Source: Cryptomeria japonica (Eukaryota; Streptophyta; Pinopsida; Cupressales; Cupressaceae). From it: a stretch of DNA of 64,000 nt. This document shows, piece after piece, positions 33,174 through 44,973 of the stretch. Both the position numbers and the translations under genes were made by a program. Positions within the stretch are counted from its first letter, which is position 1; every line of letters starts with the position of its first letter. The DNA lies in NCBI RefSeq assembly GCF_030272615.1, contig NC_081409.1:475288573-475352572 (forward strand), in the 5' to 3' direction. Below the pieces are notes generated by a model. It saw only the letters and a program-made list of their open reading frames with translations, had not been told where the DNA came from and did no database searches.

Positions 33174-34697
33174 TCAAGAAGAGTCTTCTTCAGGAGCTCC
33201 AAACTCATCCAAAGAATTTTGATCATCAGAGATTGAGGATTCACCGATAGGTATCTTGTTTAAAGAGTCACCACTAGACGAGGGCGGCTTAGAGGCACCC
33301 CCTTTGGAAGTAGATGTTTGCAAACAAGCTTGAAAATTAGTATCACCTATCAAGGTATATGTCTTATTGTTATAAATAAATTTAACTTGTCTATGCAATG
33401 TAGAAGGGACCGCTTGCATACTGTGAATCCAAGGTCTCCCTAGTAGCAAGTTGTACATTAGATTTCCCGACATAACATGGATAGGTGTAGGCAAAGTAAC
33501 AGGCCCCACTGTGATGGGTAAGGTGATAGTACCTAATGAAGTTTTAGCCACATTATCAAAGCCTCGAATAGGACGAGAATCTGGTTCAATTAAGGATGTA
33601 TCCACATTCATCTTATGCAAAAGATTAATGCTACACACATTAAGATCGGAGCCATTATCTACTAGTGTTCGCCTTATAGCAGTGTCTTTCATGATAACCA
33701 CAATCATCAAGGGATCATATTGATGTTGGATTTCACTAGTAGGCAACTCATCTTGGGTAAACACAATTTGAGCTTTAGGATTCATCACAGAGTTAACCAA
33801 AGATGCTATATTACTAGATGTATTCGGTGGAGGAACATTCAAATCTTTCAAGGCATCTTGTAACATTCCATGATGAGCGGAAGAAGTTTGAATCAAATCC
33901 CAAAGGGATATCTTAGCAGGGGTAGCTTTAAGTTGTTCTATGAGATCATATTCCTTACTAAGAACTTGCGAAATACGGGGAGCTTGTGGAAGAATCGGTT
34001 GAGGATTCGGAAGGGAAACTGGGATAACAGGAGGAGGACTAGGTTGCCTATTATTTCTGGTATGATAAGTATGGGCAACCGCATGATAACTCTCTCTAGT
34101 TATTTGCTTGGCATAATTATAAGGACTTATAGGTTTTCTTCCTTGCACCGTGATGATTGGTTTATTCGGAGTACGAAAGGAATCATGATCATACCCTCCT
34201 TGGACAATAAGGAGAGGTGTTTTAGGATTTTGAAGGGTGGGAGAAGGATAAGCTCCTTGGACTTCAAAGAGAGGCTTTTTATGCTCATTCAAGTTTATCA
34301 TGTTAACTAATTTAGAAGTCTTATTTTTGTTTAGAGATTTCGATGAAGCCACAAAGTCATCAAGAGCATCATCCAACAAAGCATGATCATATCTATTAAA
34401 AGGTTTATATTTTGATTCAAAAGGAGACATCTCCTCATAGAGGGGATTGTTGAAAACAACCATGTTACTAGATTTAGTGGAAGAGTTGATAGGAATGTAC
34501 CCTTGAGAGGACTCATTCAACTTATCTTTCTCATCACAACGAAATGGCATAGTAACAAGGTTTATGAGTTTTTGGTAAAATGAAGGTTTGGCATCTTTAG
34601 GGTTCGAAAAATCATCTAAAGCTTCATCTAATTCATCTTGGCTATACTCATAATAATCATCATAAGCATGAACATTTTGCAAATAAAAGTCTGACAT
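33174..34697 (-). CDS. E2 ORF1: atypical gag-position protein with retropepsin
   Basis: 507 codons, starting 170 bases after the LTR. The N-terminal half is acidic and low in recognisable motifs (DELDEALDDFSNP, DDALDDFVAS). Near residues 140-185 there are three repeats of a PLxxVQGxY theme. PR lies near 330-440 with the active-site motif LVDNGSDLNVC (about 346-356) and NLLLGRPWIHSM further on. I can find neither a capsid (retrotransposon gag) domain nor a CCHC knuckle, which is unusual for the gag position. The leader is too short to encode them elsewhere. The ORF ends at TGA followed by C, then 57 open codons in the same frame (including DDWGSLDFNPTF) lead into the pol ATG. It is homologous to E4 gag-PR (16316-17710). 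Confidence 0.88.
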   Translation of the reverse strand: MSDFYLQNVHAYDDYYEYSQDELDEALDDFSNPKDAKPSFYQKLINLVTMPFRCDEKDKLNESSQGYIPINSSTKSSNMVVFNNPLYEEMSPFESKYKPFNRYDHALLDDALDDFVASSKSLNKNKTSKLVNMINLNEHKKPLFEVQGAYPSPTLQNPKTPLLIVQGGYDHDSFRTPNKPIITVQGRKPISPYNYAKQITRESYHAVAHTYHTRNNRQPSPPPVIPVSLPNPQPILPQAPRISQVLSKEYDLIEQLKATPAKISLWDLIQTSSAHHGMLQDALKDLNVPPPNTSSNIASLVNSVMNPKAQIVFTQDELPTSEIQHQYDPLMIVVIMKDTAIRRTLVDNGSDLNVCSINLLHKMNVDTSLIEPDSRPIRGFDNVAKTSLGTITLPITVGPVTLPTPIHVMSGNLMYNLLLGRPWIHSMQAVPSTLHRQVKFIYNNKTYTLIGDTNFQACLQTSTSKGGASKPPSSSGDSLNKIPIGESSISDDQNSLDEFGAPEEDSS

Positions 34698-34866
34698 TTT
34701 GAAATAAAAAGTGCATGAAATTTAAACACACAATGCAAAGAAACACACTCTTTTTTTTTTTTTTTCTTTTTTTTAATGAAAATGAAAACACACTAAATCT
34801 GGATCTAGATCTAATAGATGCAATGCAAGAAGAAGCAATGATAGATTCACGTCGGGTTCACCAAAA
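34698..34866 (-). other. E2 leader
   Basis: Short 5' leader between primer site and ORF1 ATG, with a poly(T)/poly(A) tract at 34750-34774. No ORF. Confidence 0.7.
34850..34863 (-). other. E2 primer-binding site
   Basis: Minus-strand TGGTGAACCCGACG, three bases inside LTR-B; same class as in E4 and E3. Confidence 0.85.
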
Positions 34867-35910
34867 TGTGTGGGGGAAAAAGAGAGACTAGGTTATCATG
34901 CCCTAATCCTACCTCTTGTCACACACTACGGAATATGAAAGAGCCTAGAGGTATCGCACAATTGGCTACTTCTTTTTGTGAAAGAGAGAGCCACGGGCTA
35001 CCTATTAGGGTTTCTATTCCTTTGTTGTAATTGAAAGGTAAGATTATGCAAGTTCAATTCCTAACCCTAAAATGCAAGTATGAGCTAACAACAAGATTAC
35101 AGAATTGAACTTAAACAATGGAAAGCTGTAAATACAAGGATGAAATAAGAATGCAGATGTGTACCCGGAGTCAAAATCGGACTGAAAATGTGCGGGACGG
35201 GGGCGCGGGCGCCACTGTCCTGAAAACTGCACCGGAAACTGTCGTTCTGCACTCTGAAACACTGTCGGGAAGCTGTCTGAAAGCTGTCTGTCCGGAGGAC
35301 CAGGGCACCCAGTGCCTCTGTCCCAGGGACCAGGGCGCCCAGCGCCCCTGTCCTGGTAGGACCAGGGCGCCCAGCGCCCTTGTCCCAGTCTTCTGCTCTG
35401 CAATTTGATACAGAGTGTTGTCTCGACCTGTTCTCTCTGGATTTGTATCCTGCGGCATCGTCCGAGTCCCGAAACCTGCACTTATATCTGAAAAAGGGGG
35501 TATGGGCAGCTATATAGGGTTTTGCCTTAGTCAACCCCCGCTTCGGTGATTTCCACCTCCACGAATAGCCAAGTTGTTTTGTAAAATGTATTGTGTGTGC
35601 AGACCTAGTGTGTGTGCAAGGTCCTAAAATGCAAGAAAGCAAACTAGAGCAACCTAGAAAGTAAACCCTAATTGCTTGTAAATGATAATGTAAATGCTCT
35701 AAATCAAGATGCCAAGTGATCTAAAGCATGAATGAAGGATATATTGAAGCTTTATGCAAAGACATGAAAACAACATGAAATCATACCCAACCCTCAATGG
35801 AGAGGTACAAGCCAATCTTCAGTCGGTAATCTCCTATTGTTCTTCAATGTCTTCCAAGCCCTAAATGGATGAATGGAATTGATAAATTCTTGATAGAGGG
35901 ATGTTGTAAG
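34867..35910 (-). repeat. E2 LTR-B (5' LTR of the element), truncated
   Basis: Matches the first 1.04 kb of LTR-A (plus-strand view) up to GATGTTGTAAG, then joins directly to E1 gag sequence. LTR-A continues there with ATGTTGAAGTC. The junction shares AGA with both parents (3-bp microhomology). It carries a third minisatellite unit absent from LTR-A and LTR-C. Confidence 0.92.
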
Positions 35911-36308
35911 AACCAAAAACCCTATACTGTAGTCTTTTGGGTTTCAGAAACCCCACTGGAAGGGTAACCATAGGCATTCATTAGGGTCATTTAAACCCCC
36001 TCCACAGTAGCAGCCATAGCAGAATCAGAGGCAAAGGCCTCCACAGGTTCAGCAGGGCTTTAAGCCCAAGTAGTGGCATTAACAAGGTCCTAGGTGCGAC
36101 CAGCGATCACAGGTTCCATACACACCTCTGGCATGGACTCAGTAGTCCTCCAAGGGTGGTTTCAGTGGTTCGAGCATAATAAGAGGATAGGGATACTCTA
36201 GGACACAGGGTGTTAAGTTTCAAACATGTGGTGCTTGTTTCACTTGTGGGGCCATGGGACACATGGCAAGAGAGTGTCCACAGGGTCAGATGGCAGGCAT
36301 TCAGTGGT
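35909..36308 (+). pseudogene. Duplicate of the E1 gag 3' part (flank of E2)
   Basis: A second copy of 23413-23810, including the Gln-rich linker with its TAG codons and the zinc knuckle (CFTCGAMGHMAREC). I see only a handful of differences over 400 bp (for example CACAGG/CATAGG, CAGTAGGGC/CAGCAGGGC). It ends in AGTGG before LTR-C. It is not a separate gene. Confidence 0.92.
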
Positions 36309-37938
36309 GTGTGGGGGTAAAAGCGAGACTAGGTTATCATGCCCTAATCCTACCTCTTGTCACACACTATGGAATACGAAAGAGCCTAGAGGTATCGCAC
36401 AATTGGCTACTTCTTTTTGTGAAAGAGAGAGCCATGGGCTACCTATTAGGGTTTCTATTCCTTTGTTGTAATTGAAAGGTAAGATTATGCAAGTTCAATT
36501 CCTAACCCTAAAATGCAAGTATGAGCTAACAACAAGATTACAGAATTGAACTTAAATAATGGAAAGCTGTAAATACAAGGATGAAATAAGAATGCAGATG
36601 TGTACCCGGAGTCAAAATCGGACTGAAAATGTGCGGAACGGGGGCGCGGGCACCACTGTCCTGAAAACTGCACCGGAAACTATCATTCTGCACTCTGAAA
36701 CACTGTCGGGAAGCTGTCTGAAAGCTGTCTGTCTGGAGGACCAGGGTGCCCAGCACCTCTGTGCCAGGGACCAGGGCGCCCAACGCCCCTATCCCAGTCT
36801 TCTACTCTGCAATTTGATACAGAGTGCTGTCTCAACCTGTTCTCTCCGAATCTATATCCTGCGGCGTCGTCCGAGTCCCAAAACCTGCACTTATATCTGA
36901 AAAAGGGGGTGTGGGCGGCTATATAGGGTTTTGCCTTAGTCAAACCCCCGCTTCGGTGATTTCCACCTCCACGAATAGCCAAGTTGTTTTGTAAAATGTA
37001 TTGTGTGTGCAGACCTAGTGTGTGTGCAAGGTCCTAAAATGCAAGAAAGCAAACTAGAGCAACCTAGAAAGTAAACCCTAATTGCTTGTAAATGATAATG
37101 TAAATGCTCTAAATCAAGATACCAAGTGATCTAAAGCATGAATGAAGGATATATTGAAGCTTTATGCAAAGACATGAAAACAACATGAAATCATACCCAA
37201 CCCTCAAGGGAGAGGTACAAGCCAATCTTCAGTCGGTAATCTCCTATTGTTCTTCAATGTCTTCCAAGCCCTAAATGGATGAATGGAATTGATAAATTCT
37301 TGATAGAGGGATGTTGTAAGATGTTGAAGTCTTCAAAGATCTGCTCTTTCGCTGCATATGAGGTTCCTGGAAACAAAAATCCGATCCCTTCAAATGAAGA
37401 AAGAGAGCTCTTATGTATGAAACCCTAGGTCACAATTTCATCTTTTGGCCGACCTAGAGATTGAATATCCCGCCAATTTCTTGGGGTTAAGCTTTATTTT
37501 ATGATTGGATTGCGCTCCTAAAATTTCGAGAAAAATGTCTGGGACCGTGTGCACTCCGGGCGCCACGGTCCTGACAACTTTTCACCAAATTTTCAGGGCC
37601 GTCAGATACGATGATTTTAGAGAGAATCCCGAAGTTACAGGTGATTTCGAGATGTTTTGACCCCCGAAATCAAGCCCCCAAGCTCAGAATAGGGCCTAAT
37701 TAGGGTTTTTTGATTAAGTGATGTATTGGAGGAATAAAATGAAAGGGGCACGCTTTAATGAAAAGGCCCGACTTTGTGATGTGGAAGATGATGAAATAGA
37801 ACCTTTAGACCTAATTAATTTGATTAATTAAGTGCTAAAGGGGAAATGCAATGCAAAATGCAACTGCGCCAAGGCGGGTGCTAAACTAGGTGTTAAATTG
37901 TACTGCTTTAGCAAGTGCGTACAATTTATGACGTTACA
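36309..37938 (-). repeat. E2 LTR-C (extra, solo-like LTR)
   Basis: Full-length 1630-bp LTR flanked by AGTGG on both sides. In the part shared by all three it resembles LTR-A rather than LTR-B (two minisatellite units, TCTACTCTGC, TCTCAACCTG). Confidence 0.93.
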
Positions 37939-37943
37939 AGTGG

Positions 37944-40900
37944 GTGGTAGGTTCAGAGCCTACAGTCGGGGACATGGGTAAGTCCCACAGAGTCTTTGCA
38001 ACCATTGACAACTGCCAGGTAGAGCATCAGGCCATAGTCATAGAGGCCGCAAGTATGATTAGAGGTAGCACTATTTCTATCTTGTTTGATTTAGGAGCTA
38101 CAAATTCTTTTATATCTCCATTGGTTGTGGAGCGTTGTGGGCTAGTGGCAACTAGGCAAGGTGTTAGTTGGGAAGTGGAGTTGGATTCAGGAGCTAGAGT
38201 GTTTGTTGAGTCAGTGGTTAGGGGCTGTCAGCTTTAGATTGGGAGTACAACCACCTTAGTAGACCTTCGAGTCACACCTCTAGGATCTTATGGCATTGTT
38301 CTTGGCATGGATTGGCTATACGCTCATAGAGACAAGATGGATTGTCGCCAGAAAAACATCAAGTGTGTGGATGATCAGGGTACCTCCATAGTAATTTCAA
38401 GGATTTAGAGGCTCGTATCACTTCGTATGATTTCTTCTATGTAGCTCAAGCGGAGCATACAAAAGGAGTGCCAGTTATTTGTCATCACCATCAGTGATAG
38501 AGAGGAAGAGAATGAGAAGGAGCCTTCCCTAGACGATCATCCTATCCTTGAGGAATTTGTAGACATGTTTCCTTTTGAGCTACCTGGTATGCCACCTAGC
38601 AGAGAGATTGATTTTCACATAGTTCTTGTACCAGGAGTGGAGCCAGTTTCGAGGGCACCATATAGGATGACCACTAATGAGCTTAATGAGCTCAAGATGT
38701 AGCTTGAGGAACTCTTAGAGAAGGGTCACATTTGTCCTAGCATCTCTCCTTGGGGTGCACCAATCATCTTCGTGAAGAAGAAGGATGGATCCCTTCGGTT
38801 ATGTATGGATTATAGACAATTAAACAAAGTGACCATCAAGAACCGATATCCCTTGCCCAGGATCAACGACTTATTTGATCAGCTTTAGGGTGCCAAAGTA
38901 TTTTCTAAGATATATCTAAAGTCAGTGTACCATCAGTTGAGGATTGTAGAGAGCGATATCCACAAGACCGCTTTTCGTACCAGGTATGGCCACTATGAGT
39001 TCACTGTGGTTCCATTCGGTCTTACGAATGCTCTAGCTGTATTCATAATTCTCATGAATGGGGTATTCCACACTTTCCTTGACTGATTTGTGATTGTGTT
39101 CCTTGATGACATATTGATATATTCTCAGAATGAGAAGGAGCACGAGGAGCACTCTAGATAGGTATTGCAGTGCTTGAGAGATAACCAATTGTATGGTAGT
39201 CTTTCGAAGTGTGCATTATTTAGATCAAGGGTCAGATATCTAGGGCATGTTATATTCAGTGATGGGATCTCAGTTGACCCATTGAAGATCAGAGCTATTA
39301 TGGATTGGCCAGCGCCAACTAGTGTGATAGAAGTTAGGAGTTTCATGGGTCTAGAAGGGTACTATAGATGCTTCATTGAGGGGTTCTCTAGGGTTGCACA
39401 TCCTATAACATCCCTTTAGCGAAAGGGAAATAAATTTGAGTGGACAGAAAGGTGTGAGAGGGCCTTTCAGGATCTCAAAAGGGAACTCACTGGTGCACCT
39501 ATTCTTGTTGTGCTAGACCCCTCGAGTGATTTCATGGTATGCACAAATGCTTCCTTGGATGGTTTAGGAGCAGTTCTTATGTAGGAGGGTTGAGTTATAG
39601 CGTATGAATCTAGGAAACTTAAGACTCATGAGCTTAACTACCCTACTCATGACCTTGAGCTTGCAGCAGTGGTGCACACACTTGAGAGGTGGAGACATTT
39701 TCTTTTGGGTCATCATTTTGAGCTTCATTCAGATCATTAGAGCTTGCAGTACATATTCACTCAGCCCAATCTTAATGTTCATCAGAGGAGATGGATAGAG
39801 TTTTTATGTGAGCATGATTTTAATTTTCACTACATCAAGGGGAAAGAGAATGTAGTTGTAGATGCCTTGAGTAGGAGATGTTATGAGATATGCTCCATGT
39901 CTATGGACACAAATTTGAGAGGTCATATATTGAAGCAACTTCTAGAGGATGAGTGGTATTTAGAGGTATTTCGGGTAGTGCGATCTCAGGACACCCTGGA
40001 AGGGAAGTATGCAGACTATTCATTATAGTCTGATGGACTACTACACCATAAAGGGCGCATCTATGTACCTTCTTCCAGAGGATTGTGTGATTTCATTGTG
40101 ATGGAGGCTCATATAGCTCCTTATGTAGTGCATCCCAGAGTTAAGAAGATGCATGCACATTTGAGGCATTTATATCATTGGTCAGGTATGCGGCAATTCA
40201 TTGTTGTACTAGTAGTCTGATGCCTTGAGTGCCAGAGAGTCAAGGCGGAGCACCGCCATCTAGGTGGGTTGCTCCAGTCTCATGCGATACCAGAGTGGAA
40301 GTGAGATACTATATCGATGGACTTTTTCATTGGTCTTCCTATGTCATCGCGTCGTCATGATGCCATCATGGTGACAGTTGACAACTTGACCAAAGTGGCC
40401 CACTTCTCACCAATTCAGACTACCTTCACAGCACCAGTAGTGGCACAGGTATTTTTGCGGGATATTGTTAGACTTCATGGCGTTCCACACAAGATTATCT
40501 CAGATAGAGATTCCCTCTTCACTTCTTCCTTTTGGAAGGCATTATAGGTAGCAATGGGTACCACACTCAACTTTAGTACATCCTATCATCCAGAAATGGA
40601 TGGACAGAATGAGAGGGTAAACCAGGTGTTAGAAGACATGCTCTGTATGTACATCATGGATCATCAGACTAGATGGGAAGAGTATCTTCCTTTGGTAGAG
40701 TTTTCCTATAATAATGGGCATCACACTTCTTTGGGGATGCCACCTTTTCAGGCTTTGTACGACAGACCTTGCAGGACACCTTTGAGTTGGGACCGCATTG
40801 AGGATAGAGTAGCTATTGGTCCTAAGATAGTTCATGATATGGAGCAGTAGGTGGTTTTGATTAGACAGTGCCTTAGAGAGGCATAGGATAGGCAGAAGAA

Positions 40901-41381
40901 GTATGCAGATGTGAAGAGGATAGATCATAGCTTCATGGTTGGGGACAGATTTTTCTTGAGATTGCGACCACATAAGAGTCCAATCCATTATGGAAAGGGT
41001 TCTAAGCTCGCACCTCACTTTGTCAGACCAATTGAGATCCTTTAGAGGATAGGACCAGTTGCATATCATCTAGCTTTTCCACCTAGCCTGTCACGCATCC
41101 ACAATGTGTTTCATGTATTAGTTCTAAGGAAGTACATTTATGATGAGTCTCATATTCTAGATTGGGATGCCTTGCAGGTGGAGTCGAACAGGCAGCTAGC
41201 TTTGGAGCCCATCTACATTTTGGCTTGCCAGACGTTGTCTCTTCAAGGTCAAGAGCTGGACCAGGTTAGGTTCTAGTGGGATTGTTATGACGAAGTTACA
41301 ACATCATGGGAGAACGCAACACAGATGAGATCTCAGTACCCCCAACTTTTTAATGAACTCCAGGAGGAATTTCATGCCTAG
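37944..41381 (+). pseudogene. pol: E1 pol (PR-RT-RNaseH-IN-chromodomain-like), frame intact with amber stops
   Basis: Continues the gag frame exactly after E2 and keeps it for 1146 codons to a TAG at 41379. The protease site reads FDLGATNSFIS (38085-38120), with Leu in place of the usual Ser/Thr. RT follows with [19 protein letters not shown] and VFLDDILIYS (near 39100), then RNase H, an integrase zinc region with CLECQ and a core with IISDRDSLFTS (near 40490) and [10 protein letters not shown]. The C-terminus (WDALQVES to SQYPQLFNEL) resembles the chromodomain tail of Tekay/Del elements. By hand I count about 15 internal TAG, four TGA and no TAA. TAGs fall at Gln positions and TGAs mostly at Arg. 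No frameshift was seen. Confidence 0.88.
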
Positions 41382-41391
41382 AGGGGTAGGG
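41380..41391 (+). other. E1 polypurine tract
   Basis: AGAGGGGTAGGG directly before LTR2; it overlaps the last codons of pol. Confidence 0.8.
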
Positions 41392-44300
41392 TGTGAGGTC
41401 CTACCTCGAGCCGTCATAGCATTTCAATTATTTTCATGTTGGACCTACTATCGATACTATATTTTGATGCATTATGGATATAGATTTTATATGATCCAAT
41501 GTTTGGATAACATTGATATGATTATGTCATTTACTTTGATTTGCAGTACTTTGTGTTGATGCTAGAAATTATGGATGCATGCTCTATAAATGATTTAATT
41601 CCATGATGATTATGATAATGCTATTTAGTAGATTATTTTATGTGGATATTATTAGATAATTGGAAAATTGAATATTATAATTGAAACTGTATGCAATGTT
41701 TGAATGGTATTCTTTTCATATAATATTATATGATTTTTGGAATTACTAATGTGCAAAGTGAGATGTGTAAGAAAATTATTCCATGTGACCATGGAAACTA
41801 TTCGGAGAATCAAGCCTAAACCTATGTGCATTTGTTAAGCCAAGGGTTGTCTATTTGGAGAGACAAGACCTCGTCTATAAATGTGTTTTAATTTGTAAAT
41901 GTTTATGCTTGGATGTGTCTTTAATTTGAAATTGTTTAATTTATTGATTCCAAAAAAGGGACATTGCCATGTGTATTTTAGTGGTGTGTAATTTTTGGTG
42001 GTGTCACTTGACACGTGTTGTAAAGTGAGTTGGAAATGACATGTCCCTTTGAAGGAATTTGTTTTACCAATGCATTTTCTAATTATCCTAGAATGGTCCC
42101 AAGAAAGTCTTGGATAGGGAGCCATTAGAAAGGTCAACTTAGGGTTGACCCATAGGTAAACTTTGGGTAAGTTTCTAGAGGGTTAAACTAACTCCTAAGG
42201 TCAAGTTAGGGGCATTTTTACTGGGCCATATGATGTACCTATGGATGAAGGTCACATTTAGCCATGTGTGCACTCCCTAGGGACTGTTTAGTCACCCTAA
42301 AAGTTGAGTTTTCCAAGTTGACCAAATTTAAACTTTTGAGGATCCTACCTAGGTTAGACAACCCTCCTCATGAGTGACATTGGTCTTCCCCATTCCTTTT
42401 GCCTTTTTGAGGTGCCTTGGCTAGAGAGCTTGTAAGGTGTTGGGAAGACCAACCTATGAACATCCCTCACTTTTACCAAGAGGATTGGAAAGAGTGAGGA
42501 GTGTCTTCTTAGGGAATGGTTTGGGAGGGAGAAGTTTGATCACCCACTCTACATTTTTTGAGATATAGATTTTCTTGAGATTGGTTTTTGGATTTGGGAG
42601 TTTTGGCTAAGTCTTGTGAAGGAAATGTTAGTGGATTGGGCAGCTCTCCTACAACTTCTTTTCATCCTTTTGGCAAATTTAAGGTTGTTTGGTTTACTAT
42701 CTCATGTATGTTGCTTTGTATTTGAAAAGATTGTTTGTTCTAGTTATTTTTCCATTGTTGATTTCTTAGCATGTTTAGGAAGATGTTGAGTTCTTCCCTA
42801 TGTGTTTGTGTTATTGAGGTTTTATGTTATTGTTTTGGGAGTTTTCAAGGCCAAACTCACCCTTGGAAGGGTAGAGTGGCGTTTGGGTGAAGGGTTGTTT
42901 GATAGCCTAAGAGTGTACAGGCTCTCTTTGGAAGACAGTGATACACAAGGGATTATGGGACCCTTGTTGTATAGTGTTTGTTTATGCAATGAGGGTGATA
43001 AGGGGAGTTTGATGGCTTGTATTCCTTGGGGGACATAAGAAATTATTGGGACAAGTTTGGAACTTGTGGATGTGCTTCTTGGTAGCCTTGCTATGGAATT
43101 ACGCTCTCCCACTTGCAGAATTCTCCTCTAGGTATTTGGTCTACCTTCACCCCACTTGAAAAGTCACATGAGTGATGTTGTTTATCCTTGGGTTGGGAGT
43201 GTTAATGTTGTAGGTTTTGTTTCTTGTATGTGTATTGATTGTGTGTATCATGTTTATCCTTAGTTCTCCTAGCTCGGGGGTGGCTTCTCGTAAGCCTAGG
43301 TTGGGAGATGAGCCTCCATGGTCACAACCTACAACTTTTATTTGCAGGTTTGCTTGGGAAGAGATTGGAAAGGAAGCTTGGAAAGATCCTATTTCTTATT
43401 GTATTTAGTTGCAGAAAAGAGAAATAACATATTTGATAAGCCATCATTTCGTAGAAATGAGAGGCTTGATTTAGTTATTTCCCATTTTTAGTAAAAGAAA
43501 CTATGGTGTTTTAAATGTAACCATTGGATTAGTTTTGCCATATAATAAAGATGTATTTTTATTTTTAGTATATATTCTTGCAAATTTAAGAATGCATTGT
43601 TGAAGTTATTTCTTTAATGATATGTTTCAAGAAAAATATTAAGCATAAAATTTATAGTTTGTTCTTATTGCTATTGAAAAAAGAAATGCAAGTCTAAATG
43701 TTAGTAGAGTAGTCTCTTGTAAATAAAAAGGATATATTTGCTTAAGTTTAAAACACAAAAGAAAAATAAATAGATATTTAGAATGAATATTAATATTGCA
43801 TCTTATCTTGTTGTTTAAGGATTAAATAGATTTTTTTAAAATAGTTAGTTGCTGCTATTAATAAAAAAATATCTCTGTCATATCTTTCTTATTCTGAAAA
43901 TGCATGTGTAGGGAAAATGTTATGAAATATTGTAATAATAGTTATAGTTAACTTAAAGCAAAAAGGAAACTATATGTTATTTAAAGAAAACAAAAGCTAT
44001 TCTATTATGTTATTTAAGAAGATCCTACTGTTAAACTTGAAAAGAAAAAGAATTAAAACAAGAAATATATATATATATATATATATACACACACTCATAT
44101 ATATAAATATATAGATATATATTCATTGTAATGAATATGCCAAATGTTTTAAAACCTACATTTAAGCTGTTGTATTTATCCTGAAACAAAATGAATAACA
44201 CATTTTCTGCATTAAAGTTAAAATACATAGATTTAAAAAAAACTATGAGAAATCTAGAAATAATGGAAATGTTTATTTATTCTAAGTATTCTGATCATAC

Positions 44301-44966
44301 CATATTTAAATCCTGAGGACAGTTTGCTGTTAAAAAAGGTACTCATGTATATATATATATATATATATATATTAATATTTATATAAATATATATTTTTCA
44401 AAAAGAAAAAAATATTAAAAAAATTTTGCATAAAAAAAAAAAATTGCATCGAAATTTTTTTGGGGAGGCAAGTTAGGGTTTCAAGGGGGCAGCCAGCCCC
44501 TCACGGGTCGCGACCACAAACGCCGCCCCTCCTTCAAACCCCCACGACTTCCCTTCTAGCCACCATTCCTTCCTTCGGCCTCTACGTGATGCCCTTGGCT
44601 CGACCGCACCTACACACACCCACAAAAATTATATATATATATAATGAAGAACAAGCAGCCCTAAGCCAATTTCGGGTTAGGGTTAGCTTGAATAGAAAAT
44701 TAAAAAAAAAAGAGTTTAGTATTAAAGAATTAATCAACCCTAGTTAGGGTTCAAAATAAAATAATAATATAATTGAAAAGAGGGGGAAACCCTTTTCAAA
44801 TTGAAATGGGTAAAACCCATTTGTATTATAGTCAAATAAATAGGAAGGTTATTCCTACAATAATTTTGGGGATATTAACTTTAATCAAATCCATATTTTT
44901 TTAGTAGTTATATTTATGTATATATATATGTGTGATTAAAAATCACACATATATATAATAATTAAG
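41392..44966 (+). repeat. E1 LTR2, truncated
   Basis: Starts TGTGAGGTCCTACC and follows LTR1 until about 44966, losing roughly the last 600 bp. A deletion removes most of the GC-rich block near 44515. A perfect palindrome with 17-bp arms (44921-44957) ends nine bases before the breakpoint. Confidence 0.9.
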
Positions 44967-44973
44967 TACTATA

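Larger units (their letters stand above)
23811..37938 (-). mobile_element. E2: Tat-like LTR retrotransposon with antisense PMD ORF and three LTRs
   Basis: The coding strand is minus. In that direction the order is LTR-B (truncated distally), primer site, gag-PR, RT-RNaseH-RNaseH-IN, spacer, antisense PMD ORF, conserved 3' region, polypurine tract, LTR-A. Beyond LTR-B lie a duplicate of the E1 gag flank and an extra LTR-C. The exact target-site duplication AGTGG occurs at 23806-23810, 36304-36308 and 37939-37943. Two full LTRs plus the internal region would give about 12.7 kb. It is the youngest member of the nest by position. Confidence 0.92.
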
